DNA from: Azospirillum ramasamyi
GTDB lineage: Bacteria; Pseudomonadota; Alphaproteobacteria; Azospirillales; Azospirillaceae
Direction of reading: 5' to 3'
Length of the DNA: 64,000 nt
Assembly (NCBI RefSeq): GCF_003233655.1
Contig: NZ_CP029833.1
Coordinates: 310,001 to 374,000 of the forward strand
Shown here in pieces: positions 46,622 through 55,714 of this stretch; the stretch's first letter is position 1; each line of letters opens with the position of its first letter. The position numbers were made by a program, and so were the translations under genes. The notes under the pieces were generated by a model that made no database searches, had not been told where the DNA came from, and saw only the letters and a program-made list of their open reading frames with translations.

Positions 46622-47404
46622 TCAGGATAGGGCGGTCGCGGCCTTCTTGCCCCGTTCCGGCTCGGCCTGCGGCGGACGGATGGTCGGCGGCCCGCCGGCT
46701 TCGGTGACGAGGCGGTCGCTGGCGGCCTCCAGCTGCTCCTCCAACTCGCGCATCGCCTCGGCGCGCGGCCGGCCGGGGAGGATCGGCGGCAGGAACTCCA
46801 CCACCACGGTGCCGGGGCGCTTCAGGAAGCTGTGGCGCGGCCAATAGAGGCCGGCGTTCAGCGCCATCGGCACGATGGGGATCTTCAGGCTGTCATAGAG
46901 CACGCCCACGCCGATCCGGTAGGGGCGGTAGGTGCCGGGGGCGACGCGGGTTCCCTGCGGGAAGATCACGATGGGCCGGCCTTCGTCGCGCACAGGGCGG
47001 GAGTTGCGGATCAGCGACTTGATCGCCGCCCCGCCGGCGCCGCGGTCGACCGGGATCATCTTCGCCTTGGCGGCGTACCAGCCCCAGATCGGGATCCACA
47101 TCAGCTCCCGCTTCAGGATGATCGCCGGATCCTTCAGCAGAAGGTGGAGCTTCATCGTCTCCCAGGCCGACTGGTGCTTGGCCGCCAGCAGGAAGGGGCC
47201 GTCGGGCAGGTTCTCGCGCCCGCGCACCTCGTATCGGATGCCGACGAGCGTGCGCTCCAGCCAGCCGACGGTGCTCAGATACCATTTCACGACCGCGACC
47301 ATCTGCGGACGCGGCAGCAGCAGCATCCACAGCAGGGCGAAGCACATCAGCGCGGTCCAGAGATGGAACGCGATGTTGAAGGCAAGGGACCGGATCCAGA
47401 TCAT
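46622..47404 (-). CDS. plsC: 1-acyl-sn-glycerol-3-phosphate acyltransferase
   Basis: A 260-residue inner-membrane acyltransferase making phosphatidate from lysophosphatidate. The catalytic HX4E motif is KHQSAWE (about 80) and the substrate-binding motif is FPQGTR (about 150). IPVDRG and a C-terminal VEFLPPI are also typical. An N-terminal hydrophobic helix (about 5-30) anchors it. ATG at 47404 was chosen over a TTG 9 bp upstream. It is divergent from ftsE, in a neighbourhood (plsC, ftsEX, ydcF) commonly seen together in alphaproteobacteria. Confidence 0.9.
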   Translation of the reverse strand: MIWIRSLAFNIAFHLWTALMCFALLWMLLLPRPQMVAVVKWYLSTVGWLERTLVGIRYEVRGRENLPDGPFLLAAKHQSAWETMKLHLLLKDPAIILKRELMWIPIWGWYAAKAKMIPVDRGAGGAAIKSLIRNSRPVRDEGRPIVIFPQGTRVAPGTYRPYRIGVGVLYDSLKIPIVPMALNAGLYWPRHSFLKRPGTVVVEFLPPILPGRPRAEAMRELEEQLEAASDRLVTEAGGPPTIRPPQAEPERGKKAATALS

Positions 47405-47551
47405 GGCCGGCAACTTGTCAGGTCTTCACCGACTTCTCAAGTATTCCGCGTCGTTGCGGCGATGGGGCCGCGGAGCGGGGCGGGGTGGACTCCATCCCGC
47501 TCCGGGTGCATTGTCCCGGGCGTGGAGGGGAGTCGTGGCTGTGGTGGGACC

Positions 47552-48292
47552 GTGATTCGTTTTGAAAATGTCGGTTTGCGGTACGGCACGGAGGCGGAGG
47601 TGCTGCGCGACATCAGCTTCACCCTGCTGCCGGGATCCTTCCATTTCCTGACCGGCGCCAGCGGCGCGGGCAAATCGTCGCTGCTCAAGCTGATGTATCT
47701 CGCCCACCGGCCCTCGCGCGGGCTGGTCACCCTGTTCGGCCGCGACATGGCTGTGGTGACCCGCCGCGAACTGCCGGAGCTGCGCCGCCAGATCGGCGTC
47801 GTGTTCCAGGACTTCGCGCTGCTCGACCATCTGTCGGCGCTGGACAATGTGGCGCTGCCGCTGCGCATGGCCGGCACGCCGGAGGCCGACGTGGTCGCCC
47901 ACTGCACCGAAATCTTGCGCTGGGTGGGGCTGGGCAACCACCTGCACGCCAAGCCGTCCACCCTGTCGGGCGGGCAGAAGCAGCGGGTTGCCATCGCGCG
48001 CTCGGTCATCAACCGGCCGCGGCTTCTGCTGGCGGACGAGCCGACCGGCAACGTCGACGACGGGATCGGCATGCGCCTGCTCTATCTGTTCGAGGAACTG
48101 TACAAGCTGGGGACCACCGTGGTGATCGCCACCCACAACGAGGCGCTGATCCGCCGTTTCGACCACCCGCGGCTGCATCTCGACAATGGCCGGTTGATGG
48201 TGCTGCCCGCGCGCGGAAGCCGTGTTCATGACGGCCGTGCGTCCGAGGGCCGCGCCGGCGACACGCGCCCGCAAGAGTCGCGGCGGGAGTAG
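47552..48292 (+). CDS. ftsE: Cell-division ABC ATPase FtsE
   Basis: A 246-residue ATPase with GASGAGKSSLL (Walker A), LSGGQKQRVAIAR (signature), LLLADEPTGNVD (Walker B) and ATHNEAL (switch His). VVFQDFALLDHLSALDNVALPL is typical for FtsE. With FtsX it links the divisome to peptidoglycan hydrolase activation. Translation starts at a GTG; no ATG is in a suitable position. A C-terminal tail of about 25 residues is longer than usual. ftsX follows after 4 bp. Confidence 0.92.
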   Translation: MIRFENVGLRYGTEAEVLRDISFTLLPGSFHFLTGASGAGKSSLLKLMYLAHRPSRGLVTLFGRDMAVVTRRELPELRRQIGVVFQDFALLDHLSALDNVALPLRMAGTPEADVVAHCTEILRWVGLGNHLHAKPSTLSGGQKQRVAIARSVINRPRLLLADEPTGNVDDGIGMRLLYLFEELYKLGTTVVIATHNEALIRRFDHPRLHLDNGRLMVLPARGSRVHDGRASEGRAGDTRPQESRRE

Positions 48293-48296
48293 AGGC

Positions 48297-49190
48297 ATGG
48301 CGCTTCGTCCGGTCCGTCCCCGTTCCGATCTGCCGCTGGCGGTCGATCCCTCCTCGCGCTTCCTTGGCTGGATCACCGCGTTGATGGCTTTCCTGGCGGC
48401 GCTGGCGCTGGCCGGCGCCATGCTGGTGTCGGACATGGCGCAACGCTGGGACAGCGGCCTTGCCGGCGGGCTGACCGTGCAGGTGGCGCCGATGTCCGGG
48501 GCTCCGGTCGCGCCGCTGGACGAGCGGGTCGAGGCGGCGGTGGCCGTCCTGCGCGCCTTCCCCGGAATCCGGTCGGCCACCGTGCTGGACGGGGGCGAGA
48601 TAGCCCGGCTGCTGGAGCCCTGGCTGGGGTCGGGGGCGTCGGACCCGCTGCTGCCGATGCCGCGGCTGATCGACGTCGCCGCTGACGGGCCGGTCGACGT
48701 CGCGGCCCTGCGGCTTCGCCTGACGTCGGCGGCGCCGGGGGCGACGCTGGACGACCATGCGGTGTGGCTGGCCGACCTGCGCTCCTTCGCCGGGGCGGTG
48801 CGGCTGGCGGCGCTTGGGGTGGTGGTGCTGATCGGGGCGGCGGCGGTGATGACGGTGGTCTTCGCCGTGCGCACCGGCTTGGCCATCCACCGTCCGGTGG
48901 TGGAGTTGCTGCACCTGATGGGCGCCACCGACCGCTATGTGTCCCGCCAGTTCGAGCGGCATGTGGTGTCCTTGAGCCTGCGCGGCGGCGCCATCGGTCT
49001 GCTGCTGGCCGGCGGCACGCTGTATGGGCTGTACCGGGCGTCCCTGGGGCTGCGGGCCAGCCTGCTGGCCGAGCTGTCGCTGCAGCCCTGGCAGTGGGCG
49101 GTGCTGCTCCTGGTGCCGGGAATGCTGGCCCTGCTGGCCTTGGCGACCGCACGCTGGACCGTATTGCGCACGCTGGAGTCCATGCCGTGA
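48297..49190 (+). CDS. ftsX: Cell-division membrane protein FtsX
   Basis: A 297-residue permease-like protein with four helices: one after a 20-residue cytoplasmic leader, a large periplasmic loop (about 50-160) and three C-terminal helices. The motif LLHLMGATDRYVSRQFERHV precedes the third helix and is characteristic. It partners FtsE. The ATG follows AGAGG at the end of ftsE. Confidence 0.9.
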   Translation: MALRPVRPRSDLPLAVDPSSRFLGWITALMAFLAALALAGAMLVSDMAQRWDSGLAGGLTVQVAPMSGAPVAPLDERVEAAVAVLRAFPGIRSATVLDGGEIARLLEPWLGSGASDPLLPMPRLIDVAADGPVDVAALRLRLTSAAPGATLDDHAVWLADLRSFAGAVRLAALGVVVLIGAAAVMTVVFAVRTGLAIHRPVVELLHLMGATDRYVSRQFERHVVSLSLRGGAIGLLLAGGTLYGLYRASLGLRASLLAELSLQPWQWAVLLLVPGMLALLALATARWTVLRTLESMP

Positions 49191-49191
49191 G

Positions 49192-49836
49192 ATGGGGCGC
49201 GCGATGAGAGCCGGGCGGCGGGGCGGGGCGGTGGCGCGGGCGGCGGCCTATCTGCTGTCCGGCTTGCTGGTGGCGGCCATCCTCTGGCTTGGCGGCTTGG
49301 TCTGGTACGCCGCCAACGTGCCGCGCACATCCCCCGCCGGCGCCGATGCCGAACGGCCGACCGATGCCATCGTCGTTCTGACCGGCGGCAGCAACCGGCT
49401 GGGCACCGGGCTGGAACTGCTGGCCGCCGGCCGGGCGAGGAAGCTGTTCGTCTCCGGCGTCTATGACGGGGTGGAGGTGCAGGAACTTTTGAAGCTGTCC
49501 CGCCGTTCGCCGACCGAACTGGAATGCTGCATCACGCTGGGCTATTCGGCGGACAGCACCATCGGCAACGCCTATGAGACGGCGGACTGGATGCGTGACC
49601 AGGGATTCCGGTCGCTGCGGCTGGTGACCGCCAACTATCACATGAGCCGCAGCCTGCTGGAACTGTCGATGGCAATGCCCGACGTGGAGTTGGTGCCCCA
49701 TCCCGTCGTCGCCCCCACCGTCCATCTGGACGAATGGTGGGCGTGGCCCGGCACCGCGAACCTTCTGATCAATGAGTACAACAAGCTGCTGGTGGTCGGC
49801 CTGCGCTGGATGGTGCATCAGGCGGTTCAGGATTGA
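49192..49836 (+). CDS. YdcF-family (DUF218) membrane-anchored protein
   Basis: A 214-residue protein with an N-terminal anchor helix (about 15-38) and a DUF218 domain in the periplasm or cytoplasm. The domain shows DAIVVLTGGSNRLGTGLELL, KLFVSGVYDGV, NAYETADWM and RLVTANYHMSRS, which form the family's nucleotide-like binding site. Related to YdcF/SanA/ElyC, linked to envelope biogenesis. Two in-frame ATGs (49192 and 49204) are possible; neither has a strong ribosome site. Follows ftsX by 1 bp. Confidence 0.85.
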   Translation: MGRAMRAGRRGGAVARAAAYLLSGLLVAAILWLGGLVWYAANVPRTSPAGADAERPTDAIVVLTGGSNRLGTGLELLAAGRARKLFVSGVYDGVEVQELLKLSRRSPTELECCITLGYSADSTIGNAYETADWMRDQGFRSLRLVTANYHMSRSLLELSMAMPDVELVPHPVVAPTVHLDEWWAWPGTANLLINEYNKLLVVGLRWMVHQAVQD

Positions 49837-49857
49837 TTGCCTACGCCCAAGAGCGAA

Positions 49858-49872
49858 TGAGAATGACTTGCA
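49858..49872. promoter_or_regulatory. Fur-box-like sequence upstream of hemP
   Basis: TGAGAATGACTTGCA resembles the 7-1-7 Fur site (TGATAATNATTATCA), with the left half close (6/7) and the right half weaker. It lies 89 bp before hemP, an iron-regulated gene in relatives. A related iron regulator could bind instead. Confidence 0.5.
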
Positions 49873-49960
49873 ATTGGCTTCGGGCGGGCGTAGTGTCCGG
49901 TTCAGGGTTCACGCCCGGACATCGCCGACCGCAACGCCCGTCCAGCAAGAAAGACACGCC

Positions 49961-50128
49961 ATGCACGACAGCGCCGTCTCCGTTCCCGCCTCCTTCATCG
50001 CCGCGTCCCTGCCGGTGGTCGAATCCGCCCGTTTGATGTCGGGCAGCCGCGAGATCGTGATCCAGCACGCCGGGCAGAGCTATCGCCTGCGCGTGACCCG
50101 CGCCAACAAGCTGATCCTCACCAAGTAA
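49961..50128 (+). CDS. hemP: Hemin uptake protein HemP
   Basis: A 55-residue protein. The C-terminal SREIVIQHAGQSYRLRVTRA followed by NKLILTK matches the conserved HemP core (GxxVxIxHxGxxYxLRxTRxGKLILTK type). HemP is small, iron-responsive and linked to haem uptake regulation. The ATG at 49961 is followed by a variable leader. A Fur-like site lies upstream and a hairpin terminator after the stop. No haem receptor or transporter gene is present in the window. Confidence 0.88.
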   Translation: MHDSAVSVPASFIAASLPVVESARLMSGSREIVIQHAGQSYRLRVTRANKLILTK

Positions 50129-50165
50129 ACACCGTCAAATAGAACCTTCCGGGAAACGCCATCGG

Positions 50166-50200
50166 GAATGGGCGCCGGCCACATGGTCCGGCGCCCATTC
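50166..50200. terminator. Terminator-like hairpin between hemP and the HMA protein
   Basis: A 13-bp perfect stem, GAATGGGCGCCGG with CCGGCGCCCATTC, around loop CCACATGGT, followed by TCATTT. It lies between convergent hemP (plus) and the metal-binding protein (minus), so it may serve both. Confidence 0.75.
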
Positions 50201-50218
50201 TCATTTGCGGACGGCGCC

Positions 50219-50419
50219 TCAGGCGCGGCCCTGCACCTCGTAGCCGGCGTCCTCGATGGCCTGCCGGATGGCGGATTCGTCGGCGTTGCCCTCGACCGTC
50301 ACTCGGCCTTCCTGCAGATCGACCAGGGCGCGTTCGACCGACGGCAGCGCTTCCACCGCCTTGGTCACGGTCTGGGCGCAGTGGCCGCAGGACATACCGG
50401 ATACCTTCAACGTCAGCAT
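50219..50419 (-). CDS. Heavy-metal-associated domain protein (CopZ-like)
   Basis: A 66-residue ferredoxin-like metal carrier. The binding motif is GMSCGHC (residues 8-14), with both cysteines present. The rest (QTVTKAVEALPSVERALVDL and ESAIRQAIEDAGYEV) fits the single-HMA fold. It likely delivers copper to an exporter, but no copper ATPase gene is adjacent. Confidence 0.88.
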   Translation of the reverse strand: MLTLKVSGMSCGHCAQTVTKAVEALPSVERALVDLQEGRVTVEGNADESAIRQAIEDAGYEVQGRA

Positions 50420-50603
50420 GGATCTTCTCCCTTGGCGGTGCGGCGATGCACAAGATTGCCATAGGCTGGGCCTTCCAGCGATTGGAAGGTCAAGCGGCAT
50501 TCCACCAGTCGGCTCAATCACCTTCAGAAGCGTTCGTTACGCTTGGCCGTCTCCGTCTATTATTCGAGACTTTATCTCTAAAATGAGACAATCTCCTCTG
50601 AGA

Positions 50604-50661
50604 AATCTCGAAAAAGAGATTATTAGGTGGCCGGGAGATTTTGTGTGCAAAGCACAAAATC
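50604..50661. promoter_or_regulatory. Two inverted repeats upstream of the sigma-54 promoter
   Basis: AATCTC-GAAAAA-GAGATT (50604-50621) and GATTTTGTG-TGCAAAG-CACAAAATC (50637-50661, 9-bp arms) lie 46-103 bp upstream of the sigma-54 site. They fall in a 428-bp AT-rich gap before the GntP gene and are candidate enhancer or repressor sites. Confidence 0.5.
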
Positions 50662-50706
50662 AGCCTTATCAAAGGTTTCTGCCGTCACTATCGGTCCATG
50701 CAATCC

Positions 50707-50722
50707 TGGCATGACCCTTGCT
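50707..50722 (+). promoter_or_regulatory. Sigma-54 (RpoN) -24/-12 promoter
   Basis: TGGCATGACCCTTGCT matches the TGGCAC-N5-TTGCT consensus with the invariant GG and GC 10 bp apart. It lies about 125 bp before the ketone-body operon start codon. Confidence 0.7.
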
Positions 50723-50847
50723 TTTACGGTTTCACCCCGCCCTCCGGAACCCACCGCTACCGTACCCTTCTGCTTCAGCCATGAATCCCGAGAACACACC
50801 CGTGACGGTCACAGTCCGACAGGAATGACCGAGGGAGCATCGTCCGA

Positions 50848-52239
50848 ATGAGTTTCCTGATCTGCGTGGGAGCGCTCGCGTTCCTGATGCTGGTCGCCTA
50901 CCGGGGCTTCAGTGTCATCCTCTTCGCGCCCATCGCGGCGATGGGGGCTGTGCTGCTGACCGACCCGTCCGCCGTGCCGCCGATCTTCACCGGCCTGTTC
51001 ATGGACAAGATGGTCGGCTTCGTGAAGCTGTACTTCCCGGTCTTCCTGCTGGGCGCGGTGTTCGGCAAGGTGATCGAACTGTCCGGCTTCTCCAAGTCGA
51101 TCGTCTCGGCCGTCATCAAACTGATCGGGCGCGAGCGCGCGGTGACCTCCATCGTTCTGGTCTGCCTTCTGCTGACCTATGGCGGCGTGTCGCTGTTCGT
51201 CGTGGTCTTCGCCGTCTATCCCTTCGCGGCGGAGATGTTCCGGCAGAGCGACATCCCCAAGCGCCTGATCCCCGGCGTGATCGCGCTCGGCGCCTTCACC
51301 GTCACCATGGATGCGCTGCCGGGCACGCCGCAAATCCAGAACATCATCCCCACCACCTTCTTCAAGACCACTGCCTATGCCGCGCCCTGGCTGGGCGTGA
51401 TCGGTTCGATCTTCATCCTGGCGCTGGGTCTGCTCTATCTGGAATGGCGGGTGCGCTCGGCCATCGCGCGGGGCGAGGGCTATGGCAGCGGCCACATCAA
51501 CGAACCGGAGCCGGTCGCCTCGGAAGCGCTGCCGAACCCGATCCTGGCCCTGTCGCCGCTGGTCGCCGTCGGCGTGCTGAACAAGCTGTTCACCATGGCG
51601 ATTCCCATCATCTACGGCACCACCAATGAGGTGGCGCTGACTCCCGGCGCCACGCCGCTGGTGACGCAGGTCTCCTCCGTCGCCGGCATCTGGGCGGTGG
51701 AAGGGGCGCTGCTCTGCGGCATCCTGATGGTGCTTGCCTTCGCCTGGAAGCCGGTGTCCCGGCGTTTCGCCGACGGAACCAAGGCCGCCATCGGCGGGTC
51801 GCTGCTGGCCGCCATGAACACCGCCTCGGAATATGGCTTCGGCGCGGTGATCGCAGCGCTGCCGGGATTCCTGGTCATTCGCGACGCGCTGGCCGCCATC
51901 CCCAACCCACTGGTGAACGAGGCGGTGACCGTCACCGTGCTGGCCGGCATCACCGGTTCGGCGTCGGGCGGCATGAGCATCGCGCTGGCGGCCATGTCCG
52001 ACCAGTTCATCGCCGCCGCCAACGCCGCCGGCATTCCGATGGAGGTTCTGCACCGGGTCGCCTCCATGGCCAGCGGCGGCATGGATACCTTGCCGCACAA
52101 CGGCGCCGTCATCACTTTGCTGGCCGTCACCGGGTTGACGCACCGGCAGTCCTACGGCGACATCTTCGTCATCACCTGCATCAAGACGCTGGCGGTCTTC
52201 TTCGTGATCGCCGTCTATTACCTGACCGGGATCGTCTGA
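50848..52239 (+). CDS. GntP-family permease (3-hydroxybutyrate/acetoacetate uptake candidate)
   Basis: A 463-residue inner-membrane transporter with about 12 hydrophobic helices. The Gly-rich TYGGVSLFVVVFAVYPFA, and GFLVIRDALAAIPNP and SASGGMSIAL later in the protein, are typical of GntP-type symporters. It heads an operon for ketone-body use (CoA-transferase and 3-hydroxybutyrate dehydrogenase), which makes short hydroxy- or keto-acids the probable substrates. The next gene starts 2 bp after its stop. GAGGGAGC precedes the ATG. Confidence 0.85.
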   Translation: MSFLICVGALAFLMLVAYRGFSVILFAPIAAMGAVLLTDPSAVPPIFTGLFMDKMVGFVKLYFPVFLLGAVFGKVIELSGFSKSIVSAVIKLIGRERAVTSIVLVCLLLTYGGVSLFVVVFAVYPFAAEMFRQSDIPKRLIPGVIALGAFTVTMDALPGTPQIQNIIPTTFFKTTAYAAPWLGVIGSIFILALGLLYLEWRVRSAIARGEGYGSGHINEPEPVASEALPNPILALSPLVAVGVLNKLFTMAIPIIYGTTNEVALTPGATPLVTQVSSVAGIWAVEGALLCGILMVLAFAWKPVSRRFADGTKAAIGGSLLAAMNTASEYGFGAVIAALPGFLVIRDALAAIPNPLVNEAVTVTVLAGITGSASGGMSIALAAMSDQFIAAANAAGIPMEVLHRVASMASGGMDTLPHNGAVITLLAVTGLTHRQSYGDIFVITCIKTLAVFFVIAVYYLTGIV

Positions 52240-52241
52240 TC

Positions 52242-52901
52242 ATGAAGAACAAACTCGTTTCCCTGGAAGAGGCCGTCGCGCTCATTCCCGACGGCGCTTC
52301 CCTGCTGATCGGCGGCTTCATGGCCGTCGGCGGCCCCAACCGGCTGGTGGACGAGCTGATCCGCCAGGGCAAGCGCGACCTGACCATCATCGCCAACGAC
52401 ACGGCCCGGCCCAACAACGGCCTGGGCAAGCTGGTGGTGGAGAAGCTGGTGCGCCGCATCGTCACCAGCCACATCGGTCTGAATCCCGAGACGCAGAAGC
52501 AGATGATCGCCGGCGCCATCGAGGTGGAACTGGTGCCGCAGGGCACGCTTGCCGAGCGCATCCGCGCCGGCGGCGTCGGGCTGGGCGGCGTCCTGACCTC
52601 CACCGGCGTCGGCACCTCGGTGGAGGAAGGCAAGCGCAAGGTCGAGATCGACGGCGTCACCTACCTGCTGGAAATGCCGATCAAGGCCGATTTCGCGCTG
52701 GTCGCCGCCAAGCAGGCCGACCTGTACGGCAACCTGACCTACGCGCTGACCGCCCGCAACTTCAACCCGCTGATGGCGATGGCCGGGGCCACCGTGATCG
52801 CCGAGGCCGAGGATATCCTGCCGGTCGGCTGCATCCCGCCCGATGCGGTGATGACGCCGTCGGTCCTGGTAGACCACATCGTCACCGCGACGCCGCGCTG
52901 A
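52242..52901 (+). CDS. atoD: Acetoacetate CoA-transferase subunit alpha (AtoD-like)
   Basis: A 219-residue subunit closely following E. coli AtoD in pattern: LLIGGFMAVGGPNRLVDELI, DLTIIANDTA, ASHIGLNPETQK-like TSHIGLNPET, VPQGTLAERIRAGGVGLGG and GNLTYALTARNFNPLMA. Transfers CoA to acetoacetate or butyrate together with the beta subunit, which follows after 16 bp. Complete length. Confidence 0.93.
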   Translation: MKNKLVSLEEAVALIPDGASLLIGGFMAVGGPNRLVDELIRQGKRDLTIIANDTARPNNGLGKLVVEKLVRRIVTSHIGLNPETQKQMIAGAIEVELVPQGTLAERIRAGGVGLGGVLTSTGVGTSVEEGKRKVEIDGVTYLLEMPIKADFALVAAKQADLYGNLTYALTARNFNPLMAMAGATVIAEAEDILPVGCIPPDAVMTPSVLVDHIVTATPR

Positions 52902-52917
52902 TCGGGAGTATCGAGCC

Positions 52918-53565
<648 letters not shown>

Positions 53566-53578
53566 AAGGTAAAGAACA

Positions 53579-54367
53579 ATGACCAATCTGAAGGGGAAGG
53601 CCGCGCTCGTCACTGGGTCCACCAGCGGGATCGGCCTCGGAATCGCACGGCAGCTGGCAGGCCAGGGCGCCGACCTGATGCTGAACGGTTTCGGCGACGC
53701 CGCCTACATCGCCGATCTGTGCCAGTCGCTGTCGGCGGAGTTCGGCGTGCGTGTCGCCCATAACGGCGCCGACATGTCGAAGCCCGAGGAGATCGAGGCG
53801 ATGGTCGCCGCCACCGAGGCGGCCTATGGCCGGCTGGACGTGCTCGTCAACAATGCCGGCATCCAGCATGTGGCGCCGGTCGACGCCTTCCCGGTGGAGC
53901 GTTGGGACGCGGTGATCGCCATCAACCTGTCGGCCGTCTTCCACGGCACCCGCGCGGCGTTGCCGGGCATGAAGGCGCGCGGCTGGGGCCGGGTCATCAA
54001 CATCGCCTCGGTGCACGGCCTGGTGGCGTCGGTCAACAAATCGGCCTATGTCGCCGCCAAGCACGGCGTGATCGGCCTGACCAAGGTGACGGCGCTGGAA
54101 CTGGCGGAGACCAACATCACCTGCAACGCCATCTGCCCGGGCTGGGTGCTGACGCCGCTGGTGCAGAAGCAGATCGATGCGCTGGCCGCCTCGCGCAACC
54201 TGTCGGTGGAGGAAGCCGGACGCGAACTGCTGAGCGAGAAGCAGCCGTCGAAATCCTTCGTCACGCCGGAACAGCTGGGTGAACTGGCGGTGTTCCTGTG
54301 CTCGGACGCGGCCGGCAACATGCGCGGGGTCGCACTCACCATGGATGGCGGCTGGACCGCCCAGTAA
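53579..54367 (+). CDS. bdhA: 3-hydroxybutyrate dehydrogenase
   Basis: A 262-residue short-chain dehydrogenase interconverting 3-hydroxybutyrate and acetoacetate with NAD. The cofactor motif GSTSGIGLG, NNAGIQHV, the catalytic Ser in NIASVHG and YVAAK are all present. CPGWVLTPLVQKQID is characteristic of 3-hydroxybutyrate dehydrogenases. It completes the permease-CoA-transferase operon; the product feeds the CoA-transferase. Confidence 0.93.
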   Translation: MTNLKGKAALVTGSTSGIGLGIARQLAGQGADLMLNGFGDAAYIADLCQSLSAEFGVRVAHNGADMSKPEEIEAMVAATEAAYGRLDVLVNNAGIQHVAPVDAFPVERWDAVIAINLSAVFHGTRAALPGMKARGWGRVINIASVHGLVASVNKSAYVAAKHGVIGLTKVTALELAETNITCNAICPGWVLTPLVQKQIDALAASRNLSVEEAGRELLSEKQPSKSFVTPEQLGELAVFLCSDAAGNMRGVALTMDGGWTAQ

Positions 54368-54438
54368 GGCGGCGCTTCCGATGTCTCAGGGTGGGGGTGG
54401 GCCGAACTGCCCGCCCCTTCCCGGACGCCCGGGCCTTC

Positions 54439-54819
54439 TCAGCTTTCGCTGGTGGCGGGAACCTTGTCGAAGGGGGTGGCGATGAACGGGCGGCCCTGGC
54501 CGTGACCGGCGCGGGCATGGCCGCGTTCGGTCGCAGCCTGCCGGAAATAGCCGACCACGAAGACGCGCAGTGCGTTCGCGAGCGATACGCCGGACTGGGA
54601 GGAATGGCGGCCCTGCTGTTCCATGCGGTCGCGGACATCCCCGCACAGCTCTTCCACCGTCAGGTCTTCCCGCTCGGAGATCTCCGCGAGCCCTTCCCAG
54701 TAGGATGGCTCCAGACGGATGGAGACCTCGCGGCCGGACAATTTCATGGTGCGGGAGACCAGGGAGGCGACACCAGAAAGTTGATATACTCGCGACCTGT
54801 TGTTCCCATCGCTCGACAT
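54439..54819 (-). CDS. Ribbon-helix-helix protein (RHH_4-like), paralogue 1
   Basis: A 126-residue protein. Residues about 18-65 form a ribbon-helix-helix unit: SLVSRTMKLSGREVSIRLEP, then SYWEGLAEISEREDLTVEEL. The region around ALRVFVVGYFRQAA (about 90) also matches RHH_4. The tail is Gly/His-rich. It shares clear similarity with the protein encoded at 58205. Probable DNA-binding regulator near the YcaO locus. The first ATG was used; a shorter start at 54747 would remove the conserved VSRT segment. Confidence 0.7.
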   Translation of the reverse strand: MSSDGNNRSRVYQLSGVASLVSRTMKLSGREVSIRLEPSYWEGLAEISEREDLTVEELCGDVRDRMEQQGRHSSQSGVSLANALRVFVVGYFRQAATERGHARAGHGQGRPFIATPFDKVPATSES

Positions 54820-54926
54820 TTTATCGAATCCTCGTCCTGCCCTTGCGGTTGCCCCCACCGCGCGCCCACTATAACGCGACCATAACCGGCTTTGGGAACA
54901 AAACTTTCGGCTTGTTAGGACTCTCC

Positions 54927-55637
54927 CTAGGGAGTCCTTTCGGGATCCCCGGCCATGTCCTTGAGCAAGGCCAGATCGTTGATGACGATGAAGCCTTTGG
55001 CATAGGTCACTGCGCCGGTTTTGCGCAGGGCGCCGAGACACTTGTTCACCATTTCGCGGGTGACGCCCAGCATGTTGGCGAGTGCTTCCTGCGACAGCGG
55101 CAAGGTCAGGCGCAAGCCGGCCGGGGTCGGCTGTCCGTAGCTGTCCGACAGCAGCAGCAACCTGCGGGCGAGCCGGCGCGGGACATCGTGGAAGACGGCA
55201 TCCTCGATGTTCTCGGACACCCAGCGCAGCCGGTCGCACAGGACCACCATCATGCTGGTGCACAGGCGGGGGTGGCGTTCCAGGAAGGGAATGAAATCGG
55301 CCCGGTCGATGCGGTAAAGCTCGACCGGGCGCAGGGCGACGGCGGCGGCCGTGCGTTCCCGGCCGTCGATCAGGCCGATCTCTCCCAGGACATCGCCGGC
55401 CTCCAGGATGTTCAGCAGCATGGTCTTGCCATCCGCCGATGAGGTCCGGATGGCGATCTGGCCCTTCAATACGGCGAACAGGCTGTCGCCGGGATCGCCC
55501 TTGTCGAAGATGATCCGGTCGGCATCGAAGCGGACGATACGGCCCAGCCCCAGCATTTCCGCCATTTGCCCGACGTCGAGTTCTCCGAGCAGGCGGTTGC
55601 GCCTCAGCACCGCCGCCACATCCACAGGCGCGTTCAT
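54927..55637 (-). CDS. Crp/Fnr-family transcriptional regulator
   Basis: A 236-residue regulator. Cyclic-nucleotide-binding fold at about 10-130, with the phosphate-binding region GDVLGEIGLIDGRERTA close to the CRP pattern (GE-x-x-L..R-x-A). No FNR cysteine cluster is seen. The C-terminal HTH (about 160-225) has LSQEALANMLGVTREMVNKC, preserving the RE pair that in CRP contacts TGTGA. A perfect TGTGA-N6-TCACA site is found 2.5 kb away, before the YcaO operon. The gene lies 77 bp after tfuA on the same strand and may be co-transcribed. Confidence 0.88.
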   Translation of the reverse strand: MNAPVDVAAVLRRNRLLGELDVGQMAEMLGLGRIVRFDADRIIFDKGDPGDSLFAVLKGQIAIRTSSADGKTMLLNILEAGDVLGEIGLIDGRERTAAAVALRPVELYRIDRADFIPFLERHPRLCTSMMVVLCDRLRWVSENIEDAVFHDVPRRLARRLLLLSDSYGQPTPAGLRLTLPLSQEALANMLGVTREMVNKCLGALRKTGAVTYAKGFIVINDLALLKDMAGDPERTP

Positions 55638-55714
55638 CCATCCGTCCCGGCACGGTTTCACGCCGCGGCGGCGATGGTCGCCACCCCGGCGCGATCAATC
55701 TACCGGAAACGCAC

